Assembly (NCBI GenBank): GCA_902364065.1
Contig: CABJCJ010000048.1
Span: forward strand, 1 to 7,001
From: Veillonellaceae bacterium SB90
GTDB lineage: Bacteria; Bacillota; Negativicutes; Selenomonadales; Selenomonadaceae
Direction: 5' to 3'
Length of the DNA: 7,001 bases
Shown here: piece by piece, positions 6,614 to 7,001 of the stretch
How positions within the stretch are numbered: position 1 is the first letter of the stretch
Layout of the letters: each line of letters opens with the position of its first letter
Program-made: the position numbers and the translations under genes
Notes under the pieces: generated by a model
Told to the model about the DNA's origin: nothing
The model's input: only the letters and a program-made list of their open reading frames with translations
Databases searched by the model: none

Positions 6614-6635
6614 TCTTATATTATCATATAAGATT
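6612..6635. promoter_or_regulatory. Perfect palindromic operator overlapping the -10 box, probable DeoR-protein site
   Basis: Arms AATCTTATAT (6612-6621) and ATATAAGATT (6626-6635) are exact inverted complements around a four-base centre. The palindrome covers the -10 hexamer and half of the promoter spacer, so a bound protein would block polymerase. No T-tract or gene end makes it a terminator. Assignment to the DeoR protein encoded at 101-946 is inference, supported by AATCT/AGATT half-sites upstream of deoR. Confidence 0.65.
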
Positions 6636-6646
6636 ATAGTTGTCTA
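6618..6646 (-). promoter_or_regulatory. Sigma-A-type promoter of the pdxA2 operon
   Basis: On the minus strand, TAGACA (6646-6641, five of six to the -35 consensus) is followed after 17 bases by TAATAT (6623-6618, four of six to the -10). A TG lies one base before the -10, making it an extended -10 box. Transcription should begin near 6611. AT-rich sequence upstream (6647-6735) could act as an UP element. Confidence 0.6.
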
Positions 6647-6685
6647 GTTTTTATTGCTTATATTTACGCTTTATAATTTTATTTT

Positions 6686-6716
6686 GTTGTTTATTATCGT
6701 TATTGCAAAAAACAAC
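6686..6716. repeat. Inverted repeat upstream of the operon promoter
   Basis: GTTGTTT (6686-6692) and AAACAAC (6710-6716) are perfect inverted complements 17 bases apart in otherwise AT-rich DNA, about 40-70 bases upstream of the predicted -35. It could be a second regulator site, such as an activator or a looping operator. In such AT-rich sequence it could also be chance. Confidence 0.25.
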
Positions 6717-6735
6717 TCGTATAGATGGTATAAAC

Positions 6736-6775
6736 ATAAAAAGAAAGGACATCCCGGGAAGGATATCCTTTCTTT
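6736..6775 (-). terminator. Rho-independent terminator of the upstream phosphohexomutase gene
   Basis: On the minus strand, AAAGAAAGGATATCC (6775-6761) pairs with GGATGTCCTTTCTTT (6754-6740) with a single T-G wobble, giving a 15-base stem around a six-base loop. The second arm runs into a five-base T-tract. It lies about 45 bases after the stop codon at 6820 and insulates the operon from upstream transcription. Confidence 0.9.
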
Positions 6776-6819
6776 GTGGAATCGATTATTTTGTCGAGTC
6801 CATACCATGCCACAGACTA

Positions 6820-7001
6820 TCAGCTGCAGAGCACGCTCGTATCGAGGCTCGTAAAGCCGGCGAGGAGTTTTTCCACCTCTTTGACGATCTCGGCCACGCC
6901 GCCGCGCTTGCGGCTCTCGACGTTGAGCGGCATCTGCGGGTCATGCAGCGACATGCGCAGGAGTGCCCAGCCGTTCGGGAACACGAGGCGCACGCCTTCA
7001 T
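6820..7001 (-). CDS. Phosphohexomutase (phosphomannomutase/phosphoglucomutase family), C-terminal fragment
   Basis: The last 59 codons of a gene entering from the right edge, ending in TGA at 6822-6820. The peptide starts EGVRLVFPNGWALLRMSL and continues HDPQMPLNVES, then an amphipathic helix (GGVAEIVKEVEKLL). GWALLRxSxHDPxxPLNxES is the C-terminal phosphate-binding domain of the same phosphohexomutase subfamily whose N-terminus carries LANGSDVRGV, where the arginine and neighbouring polar residues hold the substrate phosphate. The catalytic parts lie outside the window. GC content of the last 161 bases is about 64 percent by my count, with G/C third positions, clearly richer than the operon beside it. 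A strong terminator follows, so it is a separate transcript. An overlapping minus-strand open frame (6786-7001) is a shadow. Confidence 0.8.
   Translation of the reverse strand, partial: EGVRLVFPNGWALLRMSLHDPQMPLNVESRKRGGVAEIVKEVEKLLAGFTSLDTSVLCS

Noticed and set aside
6654..6854. Plus-strand open frame of 66 codons in the control region
   Set aside because: It crosses the promoter-upstream region, a terminator stem and the end of the phosphohexomutase gene, with no ribosome site or similarity to any family.
1..7001. One phosphohexomutase gene disrupted by insertion of the whole locus
   Set aside because: On the minus strand an interrupted gene would show its N-terminal part at high coordinates and its C-terminal part at low coordinates. 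The observed order is the reverse, so these are two genes.

Overview
The window is a bacterial catabolic locus transcribed entirely from the minus strand, so biological order runs from high to low coordinates. The AGGAGG-type ribosome sites, intrinsic terminators with T-tracts and a consensus CcpA-type cre site point to a Firmicute. A moderate-GC Negativicute-like anaerobe is my guess, with low confidence. No phage, insertion sequence, CRISPR array, tRNA or rRNA is visible.

Layout, in transcription order: (1) 7001-6820, C-terminal end of a GC-rich phosphohexomutase gene, followed by a strong terminator (6736-6775). (2) 6735-6534, an AT-rich control region with a -35/extended -10 promoter, a perfect 10-bp-arm palindrome over the -10, and a cre-like site over the predicted start of transcription. 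(3) A compact six-gene operon, 6533-1116: pdxA2, dtnK (DUF1537 kinase), a KdgT-family permease, a YcxB-like membrane protein, an RpiB-family isomerase and a TIM-family isomerase, ended by a terminator at 1063-1103. (4) A DeoR-family regulator (946-101) with its own upstream region carrying AATCT/AGATT half-sites. (5) The first 23 codons of a second phosphohexomutase gene (71-1), 29 bases after deoR.

How it may work: the permease imports a four-carbon sugar acid such as D-threonate. DtnK phosphorylates it at O4. PdxA2 oxidises the 4-phospho acid, which loses CO2 to give dihydroxyacetone phosphate. The two isomerases resemble the LerI/EryH plus DerI/EryI pair, which interconverts L-erythrulose 1-phosphate, D-erythrulose 4-phosphate and D-erythrose 4-phosphate. 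No erythrulose kinase or polyol dehydrogenase lies in the window, so their substrate source is the main puzzle. The DeoR protein probably represses the operon through the palindrome, with catabolite repression through cre.

The points most worth following are the union of a tetronate oxidation module with tetrose-phosphate isomerases, the altered active sites of both isomerases, the stacked operator/cre promoter, and the two phosphohexomutase genes bracketing the locus.
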